Part shown: piece by piece, positions 12,201-27,200 of the stretch | Layout of the letters: each line of letters starts with the position of its first letter | How positions within the stretch are numbered: the first letter of the stretch is position 1 | Source of the DNA: Euleptes europaea | Taxonomy: Eukaryota; Chordata; Lepidosauria; Squamata; Sphaerodactylidae | Length of the DNA stretch: 64,000 nucleotides | Reading direction: 5' to 3' | Assembly: GCF_029931775.1 (NCBI RefSeq) | Contig: NC_079320.1 | Span: 55,383,521-55,447,520 of the forward strand | Translations under genes and position numbers: made by a program | The notes under the pieces: generated by a model | What the model was told of the DNA's origin: nothing | The model's database searches: none | Seen by the model: the letters and a program-made list of their open reading frames with translations, nothing else

Positions 12201-15200
12201 AAAAAGAGCATTCCTTCATTTCAGCAGGGCTTGCCCAAAATGCATCCTTGGAGTTTGCTGTAAATGTCCAGGCAAGTAATATACAGGAAAGGAACCGTTT
12301 TATGATTTTCTGACATTGGGTTGAGATCAACATAAGAAAGGCCATGCTGGATCACATCGGTCCATCAAGTCCAGTCTGTTTACACAGTGGCCAACCAGGT
12401 GCCTCTAGGAAGCCCACGAACAAGATGACTGCAGCAGCATTGTCCTGCCAGTGTTCCACAGCACCTAATGTAATAGGCATGCTCCTCTGATCCTGGAGAG
12501 AATAGGTACATCACAAGTACTAAACACAACTTTGGAGGATGAGAGAGGCAGACTTACACCTCATATGGGGAAGCAGGGACCAAGTTCAGAAAGAGCATCC
12601 CCTCCTGGTTTATCTCTGCCACTGTCGTCACTGATTGTCAGATAGGCAAAGATAGGAAAGGCTGGAACCCTCAAGGAGGCTGTATTTGAACATTTCTACA
12701 TATGGTTCTTGTAGGTTATCCGGGCTGTGTGACCGTGGTCTTGGTATTTTCTTTCCTGATGTTTCGCCAGCAGCTGTGGCAGGCATCTTCAGAGGAGTAA
12801 CACTGAAGGACACTCCTCTGAAGATGCCTGCCACAGCTGCTGGCGAAACGTCAGGAAAGAAAATACCAAGACCACGGTCACACAGCCCGGATAACCTACA
12901 AGAACCAATGAACTCTGACCGTGAAAGCCTTCGACAATATTTCTACATATGTTTGGGGGATTTTCACAAAAGCATACCACGTGTTACAGCTGGGGGAAGT
13001 CTTCTTGGAAAAAAATCACAATTTTTCCATTTTCTCCTACCAGTCCAAGGCCCAAGAACTTACAACTGTAAAAATGTCTAAGTTTGGAGGTGGTATTGGT
13101 GCACCTAGTAAGGAGGAAAGGCTAAAAGAAGCGGCAGAAATACACCTGAGGCTTGGGCAAATTCAGAGATACTGTGAACTTATGGTGGAACTTGGGGAGG
13201 TAAGGTACTAGATTATTGTACGATGAAGTGAGCTCGGATATCCTTCAGAGGGAAAAAAGAAGGGGGTTCCCCTTGTGTGTGTGTGTGTTCATGCACACAT
13301 CCATTCCCAGTTCAGATCAGATGTGATGATTTCTCAGCAGTACCTGTATCTCTGGCCATTTCCCAGGTTACATACTGAGAGAGTCATAAAAAATAATTCA
13401 ATGGGCCTTACTAGGTATCTATGCCAAAGGCACAAATACCTTTGCTTAAAAGAAAAGCTGACTCTGCTGCATTGATAACATGCTGTAGTAATTAAGTATT
13501 TATAATCATAACAAAAGTCCTTAAAATTCATTGTTTTCCCCCCATGGGAAAAACGTTACCTTAAGGGTATCCATGCAGGGCCAGTTCCAGGTTGGGAAGG
13601 GAAGGCAGTGCCCAGCAGCCCCCATCTGCCCACTCCAGACCCCTCCGTCATGCCTCCCTTTGCACGGCCCACCTGCATGCCCCCCGCCTGCCTGTTCATC
13701 CTTCTGTCACTCACAAGCCCTCCCGTCTCCCATGCTCAGTTACCTGCCCCACTTGCATCCCCTTTCCTCAACAGCAGCTGGGAGGGTTGCTGTCATGGCT
13801 ACCAGTAGCACCACCACTGTTTACCACCCACATTACCTTCCCCAAAGATGCTTGGCAGCTGAGAGCATGGGTGGCGGAGCACTTCAACTGAACAGATGGG
13901 GAAGAGCCTGCAGACAGGTGGCAGGGGAGGTGCATGGGTGGGGCTTAGCAGCAGTGGGCCCCACCAGGGGTCCTGATCCATGGCGGCTGCCCCACCCTCA
14001 GGGCATGCTGATGCCAGCCCTGTATCCGAGAGCAGACCTTTGGCACACTCATGCCTGCACACATGTACCAAATTGAGTCTTGCTTGCATGAAGTCACGTT
14101 AATTGTATTCAGTAGTAGGTCTTCAGGCAGGCAGTGCCCAAGGGCCCCCGTCTGTTCCCCCACTGATTGTATTTTGTAGTAGGCCTTTTATATATGTTAG
14201 AGCAGAGCTACATACTTAGAAGCAATATCCCCTTTGGGATATCCTCCTTAGGAGAGGGCCAAAGGGAGGAATTACGAGGAAGAACTATTGGGCAGGGAAA
14301 GTGTTGAATGAGCTACCAACTACCCATTTCCTCCTACAAATTCCTTTTCCTCCCTGCCCTGATTTACTGTTGATTAGAAGATGTGTGTTCATCAAAACCA
14401 TGCATTGTTCTGCCCTTCTAATTTCCAGAAAAGAATTTCAAAGCATATTGGATCCATCCCCCCCTTTTTTTTAACTAAAAGAGATAATTAGAAATTGGCT
14501 GGGGAGGGTGGGCTATAAATTGAAATAAATAAAATAAAATAAAATAAAATAAGGAGTACTTTTCGGAGATTGTTGAATGGCACATCTCCTGCATGTCCTG
14601 AGATGGAAATAACATTGTATTCTATGTTTTAGTGGGACAAAGCACTCTCAGTTGCACCTGGAGTATCTGTGAAATACTGGAAGAAGCTAATGCAAAGGTA
14701 AAGGGGGAAGCCAGATCAGTATTAGATTGTTTAATTTTGGGAAATTGTATTTTTTTATTATGAATGTGTTCGGGGTGAGTTGGAAAGGTTTTGATGCTCT
14801 GTGGCTGGAAAAGTAGGTAAGTTGGAAGTACAGTGAAATACTAACATCATCTTCGAACAATATAGACATAAAGCTTTCAGTCTCCATGGTTAAGAGTTTG
14901 AAAGAAACTCCAAAATCCTACCTTGCTGGGCTTCCAGCCCTCCTCTCTGCTCTGCATCCTTCAGCTTCTAAGCATTTCATCAGCACCAATATTTGCAAAT
15001 TCTGTGTAAAGTTAAAGATGCATTTGATAACCTGAGGAGATCCATTGAGTATTACTCAGAATGCTTGGGAAGACAGTTTTTAATTGTAATTTGTGAAAGC
15101 ACTTTTTTGTGAAAACTGCAAAGGAACTGATAGCTGAGATTTTTTTTAATGTTTATTAGGAGAGCTGACCAGTTAATTCAGGAGGAAAATGATGATGTTA

Positions 15201-18200
15201 TTCCATACTGCATAGCTACTGGTGATGTGAAGAAACTTGTCAAATTTTATACTTCAAGAGGCCAACTTAAAGAAGCTTTGCTTCTTGCACAGGTACCACT
15301 ATGTACTAAAAATCAGCTAGCAAATAAATGTGATAAGATGGGGTAATGGTATGAATATACTGTCACCTCTTGTATTAAGTTTGAGGTATATCGTTTCAAA
15401 CATGATCTGTTGTTTACTGCTTGTCCTGTGAAGACAAACCCAGCAATGGTATTATAAACATTTTACTTGCATATTCATTGGACTGTTGTCTGAGTAAATA
15501 CAAGTAGTTTTTCTGCCCCATTTTGTTTCTGAACGTCAGATTCAGAGTGGAAATTATTAAAGGAATATTAGCAAAGTTATTGATGTTTCTGTTTAGATTT
15601 GTAAAAAATAATTTGCAGCCTGATTAACCAGATGTGTAAGATGCCAAACTAATGTGCCAGAAATCCCTTGCATTGTCATTTAGAAACTTTGAACTGCAGT
15701 GTTTTTCTCCTACATTGCATTCTGGAGCTCTGTCTTCTTGTATTGGCACCAAGCGTAGACATTTTGTGCTAGGTGGCAAGAGGAGATGATGTGCATCATC
15801 GATCCCAATGTTGCATATTCTTTGCACAATATTTGTCAAAATGGGAGTGGGCGTGTTTCCTTCTCCTGTTGCAATATGGTTTCTGCAAACGAATTCCAGA
15901 CATAACCTAATAAGCTAGCTTTGCATTTCCTTTAGGGACAGTAACACAATCAAGAGGAAAGCAGTCCATAGCTTTTGGTTGACTTTATTTTGGTTGTTTC
16001 TAGGCAGCATGTGAAGGCAATATGCAAACATCACAGTCTTCAGCATCAAATATATCAGCACATTTTGAAGGAAATAACTTGGAAGATTACAATGAGTGAG
16101 TCTTGCAGCGAGTTTATTTTTCACATGATTTTTTTGTAAATCTTTTCTGGCTGGGTGAAAAATTTAGTGTATTGGTATGCATGGTATTTGGTAATGAGAT
16201 TTGATACCTTTTGTTCTGCAAGTTTGCGAGTGACTGTTTTTCATTTTCCCTAATACCTTTCTAAACAATTTTACATTACTTCAAGAAAAGGAATATGAAT
16301 TGATTGGAGCAAATGGGTAACTGTACATTACTTGTACATCCCATTTATTGATAACACAAATAAAAGGTAAAGGTAGTCCTCTGTGCAAGCACCAGGTCAT
16401 TACTGACCAATGGGGTGACGGCACATCCCGAAATTTACTAGGCAGACTATGTTTACGGGGTGGCTTGTCATTGCCTTCCACAGTCATCTAGACTTTACCC
16501 ACAGCAAGCTTGGGTACTCATTTTACCGACCTCAGAAGGATGGAAGGCTGAGTCAACCTTGAGCCGGCAACCTGAAACCGACTTCTGTCGGGACCGAACT
16601 CAGGTCGTGAGCAAAGCTTTTGACTGCAGTACTGCAGCTTTCCACTCTGCCCCACGGGGCTCCTTCTTCACAAATAAGACCTGCTTTAATTTTGCATTAT
16701 CTTATTTCAGATGTAGAATGCATTCTGGCAGTGGCTGTTTTCGATAGGCCCACTTGGTCGATTTGCATCTTCTTTTCTCTCGAACCATGTGCTCTCCTGC
16801 TGCTGATGCACTTGTGATCAGGAGTCAAAGAGCTGACTCCACCGTATGGCTCGGTTAGCAGCCTGGCTCTACAGCCCGGATACTTCCCCAGGGGTCTGAC
16901 ACTGCTGCACCAGGGCTCACGCCTTGTTCTGGCAGGATCCCCTCTGAGCCCCTTATGCACCATCCCCTGGGTCTTGCAATCCATTGGAATGCAAGTAATC
17001 AGAGCGAACTTTAAGGGATGGGTAGAAGGGGAATGAATGCCTAGGGGGTGAGCCAGAGGTGGCTGGTTCTAGCTAGGTTGCTGGTGGCAGTGCAAGTCAC
17101 TGTCTTATGTCACCGCAAAAAAAGTTGGTTTCTCTGATTAGCTGCTTCACCCCAATGGTTTGTGATGCTGACTTAATGTTTCAAAACTTTTTGCTTATTG
17201 GGAATACCACCAAAAAATATCAATGATGAAGACAGAATTGTCTGCCAGTATAGCTTTGCTGCTGCAAGAATTGTGATAGCTAAAGTTTGGAAGCAAGTGA
17301 ATAAACCCTCAATTAATATCTGGAGAGAGAAGATATGGATATATATGAGGATGGCCAAATTAACAGATTTCCTACATGGGAAAGATATGGAAAAGTTTAA
17401 ACAAACTTGGTCAAAGGCCGCCTCATATTGGGATAAGATGGCAAAAATGGATTTTATGGTTATAATTAACGAGTTGTAGAAACTAGAGTAATTTTATACC
17501 TTTGTATTTTTAATAGTAAAATCTGATTAGACACCTGCTGCGGAAGTCGGGTGAAGGGTCACTCTTAATGGTGGGTGGTGGGGGAAGGGGTATCTTTTTC
17601 TTTTCTTTTTTAATATAAGAACTTTGATATTTGAGATTGTAATAAATGAGATATATGGATACTCCTCCAAGTTTGTATTATGTATTTTGTAATTTTTGTT
17701 ACTTTTTTTTGTTATTGTTGTTACATGTATTGTTTTTTTGTTTGATATTTTTTATTGTTAAAAAAATCTTAATAAAAATTTATAAAAAAAAAAAAGTTTC
17801 AAAACTTTGAAGGCTGATGTATGAACCACATCCAGTAGACTTCTCTAGTTCTAGCTATTTAATCCAAACACATTATTTTGTTTCCTGCAGACTCCTACAT
17901 GAAGTCAGTAAAGAACTGGCTGAGTGGTATTTCCAGGATGGCTGTGCAGTGCAAGCTGCCTGTTGCCATTTAGCTGTTGAGAATATCGAGGTAAAGCATT
18001 TACTATTTACTCTGTACCGAAATAGAAACAGTGATTAGTTACTTGTTATTTTGCACAATCCGAGAATGCATTCCATTAAATACAATGCCGTACTGTTATG
18101 CATAAATAAATCTTGTTTTTACATCACTGGGGTATCCAAGAGGTTGACCCAATGGTCAGCGTAGAATAAAGATACACATTAAAGATGCATTAGCGTCTCT

Positions 18201-21200
18201 GAAAACACAGGGAAGCCATAATTGGCAGAATTTAGAATCCTTTTATTTCATTCAGATCTTTTTATCCTGTTGGTACCAGAAATTTTTACATCATTGAAAG
18301 TCAACAGATGTTTGGTGCAATGTAATCTAGATGCTGCTATGCTCCTCTGTACCCCTCCCCCCCGGTGCTGTGTATCTCTGCCTCTGTCCAAAATTGTGTA
18401 CCCTTTTTACCTGCTTACCCTCCATCTAGAACAAAGCTTAGCTGGGGAAAGAGAGCAAAAAGTCTGGCTGGCACTACCTCTTACAGAGAATTGGGAGCGG
18501 CCAAGAAAGAAGCTTCTTCTCCTCTTTCCTCCTATAACATTGTAAAGATATAAAACATATGAAGCATTTTCCTATCCCTGCAAGCAGCAGCCAAGGAGAT
18601 GCAGTAGATGAAAGTTATCTTCTATTTTATATGAACCATCAATTATCTCCTTCAAAGCAACTATCGTACAATCTAAATGTTTTTGTTAATTAGCAAGTAC
18701 TTTCTCTTTAGATTACCTTTACACAATAAGGGATTTGTGTTTTAAATGTTTGTGGAAAAGAAGAATGAAACCTAAATAAACAGTGAAACATTTGATAGTG
18801 AAATTCCCGTGTTCCGTTAGTTGTTAACTTTCTGATTTGGCAGGGCCAGCTTCAAAGCTAACTTCCCCATTGGCTGCGCCCAACATTACAAAGGATAATA
18901 AGACTAATCTGTTACTGATTAGGCAAGCGGTATAAAGGAGAAAATCCACCTTTAAGCATTACTCCTTCTAGATATTGAGCTATTGATATTAAGGTATATG
19001 CTGATTCTTAGGGGGCAATTAAGTCTCTTAGGGTTAGTTCAGTAAACTACCATCAATGCAAAGCCACAATAGAAAAATTATTCTTAATTTTATTCCATTT
19101 TCCAAAACCGTAAGATTCTGTTTGATTCCCCCCCCCCACGTCTACCCTTTCTTTCCTCCACCCCCCTTTTTCTTTAGTCATACAGATCTGAAGAGTAGTG
19201 GGTATTGGGTGAAGCTGAACAGATCCCCCAGGGAGGCAGCAGGAATCGTAGATCTTGCAATCAGAATGCTTCCTTGATGACCTCTGAAAGGGGGATGTGT
19301 CTAAGGCGTCAGCTACTGTGAATAAACCCTGGGGAAGAATTTGTAGTCAGGACTTAAAAGATCCTGTAGAAATTCCCCTCAGGTAGGCCCATTTGAGGCT
19401 TTCCCATCATTCTTTTGTCGCATTGCATGTTAAGTGAGAGGAGAAAGACGGAGATGCAATGCTGCTGCTTCTGCTGGGAGCCACAAATTCTCTGTAACAT
19501 GTAGATCTGACCTGTAGGGGGCGCAGTCATTAATGTAACTTGATATTTTGAAAAGTACAGTTTCTGCTGCCATTGCTACTTTCAGTCTTTGTGTGATCTC
19601 TGGCTGCTTTTCATCTTGAGAAGGTCAGATGAGTACAAAATTTCCTGTTTTCATAATGTAGTTTCCCTCAAATGGGCAATAGCTCGACTCTTGAATCCAG
19701 CTGGCTTTTCCACACAATCTCACTCCATTCCCTTTTTACTACAATCCCCATCCCATATGTCTTCTGTCCATGCAGATTCCAGGATCTTAAGCGCCCTTTA
19801 GGGGATCAAAGGGGGATCCTTCATCCCTTTTTCACCAGCAGAAAAGCTGATTGGATTCAACCCTGTGTATCTCTTCAACTTGTATATTCAACTTGTGTAT
19901 TCAATCAACTTGTTGTTTAGATTTCTTGACTAAAGAGGGGGGAAATTATATAATGAATCCAAGAGGGCCGGCTCTGTGATTAAATAATGCATGTTCTTGT
20001 TCACTCTGTAATGTAGCCTTGCAAATCAATGTTAGCATGCTAGTCTCAGTGAAATCCTCTGAAGGTGCTTGTGACACTTAATGATATGATTTTCTTATTG
20101 AGCAAGCTTGCCATGGCAAACCTGATTCGTGGAAATGAACTGGAGTTGGCAGTCAGTATGGGTACTGTCTTAGGAGAATGTGCAGCGCAAGCAACACATT
20201 ATGCTCTAGAGTTGCTAGCAAGAAAATGTATGACTATAACAACATGGTAAGAACTTCTTACTCCAAAGAATCCCCCCCATAAAACCATAGACATTATTAT
20301 AAAACAAAGGACTTCCATAATTCTAATTAATATCCTGAAGAATTTCTCAGGCTGTTAAGCTATGGTAGTGTCTTTATCATACTATGTATGAACAGGTCTT
20401 TATAGCAGAAAAATTCCTTGTAAAGTTAGCAGGACTTCTGACCAGGAAATTTCATTCAGCTGATTCCAAACATTTCAGTATTGCTTAAGTATTATTATGC
20501 AGGGGTTGGTTTTTTGAGAGAGCTGTATGTGTTCTGCTTAAATAACTGAAGGTGCATCAAACAAAATCTGTGTAATTGCTGTTGCCCTTACTCTTCTATC
20601 TATTACACTTCTCCTTGCTCTATTTAGAGCCAATTCACATGAGCACTTTAGGGACTTTTGTGGGGGGGGGCAGGACCCTAGTCATATGAATCAGCCTCAA
20701 CATAGATCATTGGTGTGTGCCCAGCAAAACATTTTGTTTTTGTTTTTTCACATGCAGTTCCTGGTTTCACGTTAGGGATGGTGCAGAGAAATGGTAGTTG
20801 TTTTTATTTTCGGTTGATTTTGCATATCCTTTTTCTTCATTATAGATATGACACCTTTTATTTTACTTCTTTTGCCTCTCTGTCGATTTCAAAGGGAAAC
20901 ACATTTTCAGCTATAATTTAATTGTGTGCCAGTAATTGGAATGGAGTTCTCAGGAATGTCACTTCCTTCCCTCTTGCCTGCCAGCTGAAATCCACTCAGA
21001 TAGGAGAAAAAATGCCCCTGTTTTGTAGGCAAGTGACCCATTCTCCCTTGCAGAGTAGTAACAAGGAGACCGTCGATGTTTCTGCATGAGTGGGTATTTC
21101 CTCCTTTCCTGAGATCTTCAAGTAGGGGTGCGACTGGTTTTTAAACCAAAATGGAGCATGTGGGGCAGGCAAGGGAAGCTAATCTGCCCCCCCCCACACA

Positions 21201-24200
21201 CACACACACACAGGCACATGCTTATTTTTCTGCTAACCTGACTGGCATCCAGTATTGGAGTTAGGCTAGGAGGAAAATTATTGAATCAGCAAACTGGGTG
21301 TATTGAGATAAGACACTGGAGGGAGTAGGGTCAACTACCCTTGATTGCATGTGTATTTAAAAATAAATGCACACGCGTACACCCAGTCCCATGGTTTTTT
21401 ATGTGCAAACAGGGAGCATGGTGCATAAGTATGTTCAGATAGCCTCATCTGGTCCAGAGATAAAAAGGTTGCCTTTCTTTTCCATACTTTCGTACCTAGC
21501 TTGAGGTCACAGCATAAATCAGTCTCCCCAACCTGGCTGCTTTTCAAATAAAATTAAAGATGTTGAGAGTTCTCAGAATGATCCTCATCACTGATTTCTG
21601 ATGTAAAGAAAGTTCAAACCTTTCTTTAAAGAAAGTTCATGTCTTTCTTTATCACATATTTTGCATCTTGTCCGGTTTGATTCTTAGTCTGTCTCTCTTT
21701 ATCGGATTGCTTTTTGTGGAGAATGTTTGCCTCTGTCTCCCTCCGCCCTTGGTTAATTTTGCGATGAGCACATTGATTTGTAGTCCTGCTTGTGACTGCC
21801 TGTCTTTCTGAGGGTACTTGCAAAATGCTTGCCTCCTTCCCCTGCAAGGCACACTGCCTACAGAGGGGAGAGGGAAAAGTAACCCCTGATTTTGTCTGCC
21901 CTCTTCCAAGTCTGCAGCATTATCTGGATTCCAGAGGCTACAAACAAAATGTTTGCCCCTGTGGCCACTCGGTAGATACAGCACCAAAGAAGAATGAAAT
22001 AGCAAGCAAACAGGACTCACTTCTAGCTATATAGAATCAAGAAAGATTGACAGAAAAGTGGAAATGCTATGCACATCTGCTAATTTCTGGTTGGAAAAAT
22101 GCTCCGGTCACTTAGATTGTCTTTTGCATCACTTTCTCCATTTGCTGCTGCTCTCACTTTGCACAACAGGGAAAAGCAGACAGCAAGGTACCAGTATAAT
22201 AGCCATTTCCAAGGAGGTGACAATTTGTTAAATTAAAGAATAGAGGTAATTTGGTTTAATTTGAGGAATTAAGGTCTGACTCTACAGCCTTGTTACACAA
22301 TAAGGTTGCAATTCTAAGAACACTTTCTTGGAAGTAAACCCCATTGAATAAAATAAAACTTCCTTCTGAGTAGACCTACTTAGGTTTGTTCCCTAAGAAT
22401 ATGTACTATTCATAAAACAGATTCAGTATAGAAAATCAGTAAGGGGGAAATATAGTTTGCACAGGTTAGCATGAGCAAAAAAATCATTATGTACATCATA
22501 CTTCTTAATTGCGATTCAGATAATGTAGAAACATTCGGCATTAATTTCTCCTGTTTCTAATGTAATTGTGTTAATTGCTTTTCTTTGCGTAAGTCTAGAT
22601 CACTTCAAAACCTTAATTTTTTTTCTTTATGTTTTTCTCATCCAAGCAAAATATTGGGAGATAGCTATTAACACCAGTGTTCTAAAAAGTTGAAGCAGAC
22701 AGATCTAATATCAGGAGTTACTGTGGCGGGAAAACAAACAGGGAAGCTAAGCAGGGTCAGCCCTGGTTAGTATTTGGATGGGAGACCACCAAGGAATACC
22801 AGGGTTGCTGTACAGAGGAAGGCACTGGCATAGCATACCACCTCTGTTAGTCTCTTGCCATGAAAACCCCAAAAAGGGATCGCCATAAGTCGGCTGCGAC
22901 TTGACGGCACTTTACACACACACAATTGTCCTGTAGTAGCAGACCACAGTTCAGCAACAGTCTTTCAAGAGAACTGTTTTGGCTGTAGCTGCTAAACCCT
23001 TGTGAATAAAATAAATGTATTGGAAAGGTTTATTTTAGGGCGAGGATCTCAAATTTTGTGAACGACCCTCCCTGAGGACTTCCCAAGTCATGGCAGCAAA
23101 TTGAACAGCTCATTGGTTCTTGTGGGTTATCTGGGCTGTGTGACCGTGGTCTTGGTATTTTCTTTCCTGACGTTTCGCCAGCAGCTGTGGCAGGCATCTT
23201 CAGAGGAGTAACACTGAAGGACAGTGTCTCTCAGTGTCAAGTGTGTAGGAAGAGTAATATATAGTCAGAAAGGGGTTGGGTTTGAGCTGAACCATTGTCC
23301 TGCAAAAGGTATCAAAGATAATGTGCTAATCATTGTCCTGTAAGTATCAAGATAATGTGCTAATGAGGGTGTGGTATGTTAATATGGAACCATTGTATCC
23401 TGAAGTGATCTGTTAATGTGTGAAATCCAAAGCTAATCCGCATGGCTATTGTGGACTGTAGTCTTTGTTAGTCTGGAGGTTTTCAGGACAGGAAGCCAAG
23501 CCTTATTCATTCTTAAACTCTTCTTTTCTGTTAAAGTTGTGCTGATGTTTATGAATTTCAATGGCTTCTCTGTGCAGTCTGACAAAATAGTTGGTAGAAT
23601 TGTCCAGTCTTTCAGTGTCTTGGAATAAGACCCTGTGTCCTGTTTGTGTCAGTCCATGTTCAGCCACTGCTGATTTCTCAGGTTGGCCAAGTCTGCAGTA
23701 TCTTTCATGTTCTTTTATCCTTGTTTGTATGCTGCATTTTGTGGTCCCGATGAAAACTTGTCCACAACTGCAAGGTATACGATATACTCTGCTTTCTTGT
23801 TCAACTGGATCAAATCTCTGTTGTGCACCATACCAACTTTATACCTTGCAATGGAATAACTTTTTCATGAACGGCTATTCCAGAAATGGAATCAGAAGGG
23901 CCATTAAACCAAACAAAAATCAGAAAACTCAGGAAAAAAAGTCTCCCGTAGGAAAGGTATTCTTGCCATTTATTAAAGGAGTCACTGATAGGATGGAGAA
24001 ACTTTTGAAAAAACATAACCTACAAACAGTGTTTAAACCCACCAAGAAAATACAACAGATGCTACGATCAGCAAAAGACAAAAGAGACCCCCTCACCTCT
24101 GCAGGAGTATATCGTATACCTTGCAGTTGTGGACAAGTTTTCATCGGGACCACAAAATGCAGCATACAAACAAGGATAAAAGAACATGAAAGATACTGCA

Positions 24201-27200
24201 GACTGGGCCAACCTGAGAAATCAGCAGTGGCTGAACATGGACTGACACAAACAGGACACAGGGTCTTATTCCAAGACACTGAAAGACTGGACAATTCTAC
24301 CAACTATTTTGTCAGACTGCACAGAGAAGCCATTGAAATTCATAAACATCAGCACAACTTTAACAGAAAAGAGAGTTTAAGAATGAATAAGGCTTGGCTT
24401 CCTGTCCTGAAAACCTCCAGACTAACAAAGACTACAGTCCACAATAGCCATGCGGATTAGCTTTGGATTTCATACATTAACAGATCACTTCAGGATACAA
24501 TGGTTCCATATTAACATACCACACCCTCATTAGCACATTATCTTGATACTTACAGGACAATGATTAGCACATTACCTTTGATACTTTTTGCAGGGCAATG
24601 GTTCAGCTCAAACCCAACCCCTTTCTGACTATATATTACTCTTCCTACGCACTTGACACTGAGAGACACTGTCCTTCAGTGTTACTCCTCTGAAGATGCC
24701 TGCCACAGCTGCTGGCGAAACGTCAGGAAAGAAAATACCAAGACCATGGTCACACAGCCCTTATAACCTACAAGAACCAATGAACTCTGACCGTGAAAGC
24801 CTTCAACAATATTTTGAACAGCTCATTTCCCCCACTAATGTTACCATGCATAATAAAAGCCAGATGCTTAGCATCCTTTTTTTCCCCAACACAGCAAGCT
24901 GATCAGATGTAAAGAAGAGGTACAGATCTATATAGGCCCACAGCTGTTAAGGTCTATGCAAGAGACACCCAAGAAAAGCAAATGGGGGGTACTGCTCATT
25001 TAACTGCATTTTCTCCCCCTGGGCTTAAAATTGACCCAAGTGGGATGCGTGCAGCCTACTATATTTCATTTACTAGGCGGTGATGAGACTATACTCCTTC
25101 TGCCCTGAACATGGTGCATGCTGGTATGGCTGAGGAGTTCCATTCTTACTTGTTAATCATCCATAGCCCCTTTCATTCTTTGCAAATGCTATGCTTGTGG
25201 TATCTGACTTTATAGAGGTAGAGCAATGTCATGAATGACTAAAGGGAGCCAGCGTGGTGTAGTGGTTAAGAATGGTGGTTTGGAGCGGTGGACTCTAATC
25301 TGGAGAACCAGCTTTGATTCCCCACTCCTCCACAAGAGTGGCGGACGCTAATTTGGTGAACTGAGTTGGTTTCCCCACTCCTTCACATGAAGCCAGCTAG
25401 GTGACCTTGGGCTAGTCACAGCTCTCTCAGGCTCACCTACCTCACAGGGTGTCTGTTGTGGGGAGGGGAAGGGAAGGTGATTGTAAGCCGGTTTGATTCT
25501 TCCTTAAGTGGTAGAGAAAGTCGGCATATAAAAGCCAACTCTTCTTCTTCTAAAGAACAAATGCTACCACATTGTACAACTTTGTCCTTTGTTTCCTGAT
25601 ATGAGAATGTTTTCCTTCTTAGTTGTGTCTCTTTATTTTACAGTTCATATGCCTGCAGTAGATTGGAAATTACAATCTTTATATAGCATACAGGCTATTC
25701 CAATAAGACAAAAGAAAATATGTTTTGATTGATGGCTATAGTCTCATAGGTTAGGTTTTTTTTTTTTAAAGAAATGGGGTTTATGAGATTTGAGACAAAA
25801 CATTTTACATGTTGGAAAACAGAACCAACCATTGATGTGTGTGTCTCAGAGCTGAAATGACTAGGGTAGCAGTTTGGTGAGTTGTATGTTTTCTGTTTCT
25901 GCTTATTTGTATCCTGTTTTTTTTTCCTTGCTCCTGCCTCCCTGCTCCCAATTTGCCTTGTGTTGGTTCATTTTTGATTTCTGTTGTTCTTCATTACAAT
26001 TTGAATATCTTTTTAAAGCTTTCCATCCCTTGGATGCAGGTACTTACTTGTTTCTAGAGACTTTCTAATCAGCCTTCTACAAAGCATCGGGTTGGATCCA
26101 ACCAGGATTTCCACAGCTGTATAGGGGAGGAGGCTGTCCCCTTTGACCACCAAAAAGGCTATGCTGGGGGTTAGGGTTGCCAGGTCCCTCTTCACCACAG
26201 GTGGGAGGTTTTGGGGGTGGAGCCTGAGAAGGGAGGAGTTTTGGAAAGGGGAGGGACTTCTTGCCATAGAGTCCAATTGCCAAAGTGTCCATTTTCTCCA
26301 GGTGAACAGATCTCTATTGGCTGGAGATCAGTTGTAATAGGAGATCTCCAGCTAGTACCTGGAGGTTGGCAGCCCTACTGGGGGTCCTGGGCTCTGCATG
26401 GACAAAAGCCACGTGGGAGAGGGGTTGTAGTAAGGATGGGAATTAGATGAGATTGAAAAAGGTGGCTGGATTCAACCCATGCTCTTTATAGTTAGATTAA
26501 AAGGCCGTTGTTGGCTTTCTAATAGAGTAATATATATATTGCATGATTTGTATAATATCCAAGTAGAATAGGTTTCAAAAGAAACATTAATATGGATATC
26601 TGAGGAGCTTTGCAAGCAAAGAGTAAAGACATGTCCTTAAGATGCCTGTGGTTATTAGTGTATGTGGGGACATTATGCATATCTTTACCCATTATCTAGA
26701 CAGTTGTACACTAGAAACCATTCATTTGCTTGCCAAATGGCTTATTAATTGATGGGTATAGATATACAAACATTTCCTTACCCCAAACCATTCCCCCCCG
26801 CCCAAGAACACACATGAAACTCTCTGGAGACATTTATTTAGCCATTCTTAAAAAAAAATGCTTTCAACTTTGAATAATAAATCCACTTGACCAAGATTTT
26901 TGTTTGTAAAACCTCATTTTAGATTTCACCAAGGCATGTTCAGATTGCCATTGATAGACATCAGTATTGTTTATATGGCTCTTTGCTAATACCCTAGGAA
27001 TCTGGTGTGCGCAATATTAGTATGCTCTTTCACATTTCCACTAAAGGGTCATAGCCTCTTCTCTCATTTCTGTATTTCCCTGTCTCCCCCATTACTACTC
27101 TTAGAGCTGATTGCAACACTCAGAATTGCTTCACCTTACCTAGTTTTACAGTTCATTAATGAGATAGGAGGGGAACAAGAAGCATCCATGCAATCTTAAC

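Noticed and set aside
13531-14089. Overlapping open frames on both strands in a C-rich stretch
   Set aside because: Proline- and histidine-rich translations without splice context in the WDR17 intron; compositional artefact.
23591-23849. Upstream part of the frame that contains the GIY-YIG domain
   Set aside because: This part reads the inverted arm antisense plus the filler segment, so it is not a genuine N-terminus. Only about 23850-24460 is counted as element coding sequence.
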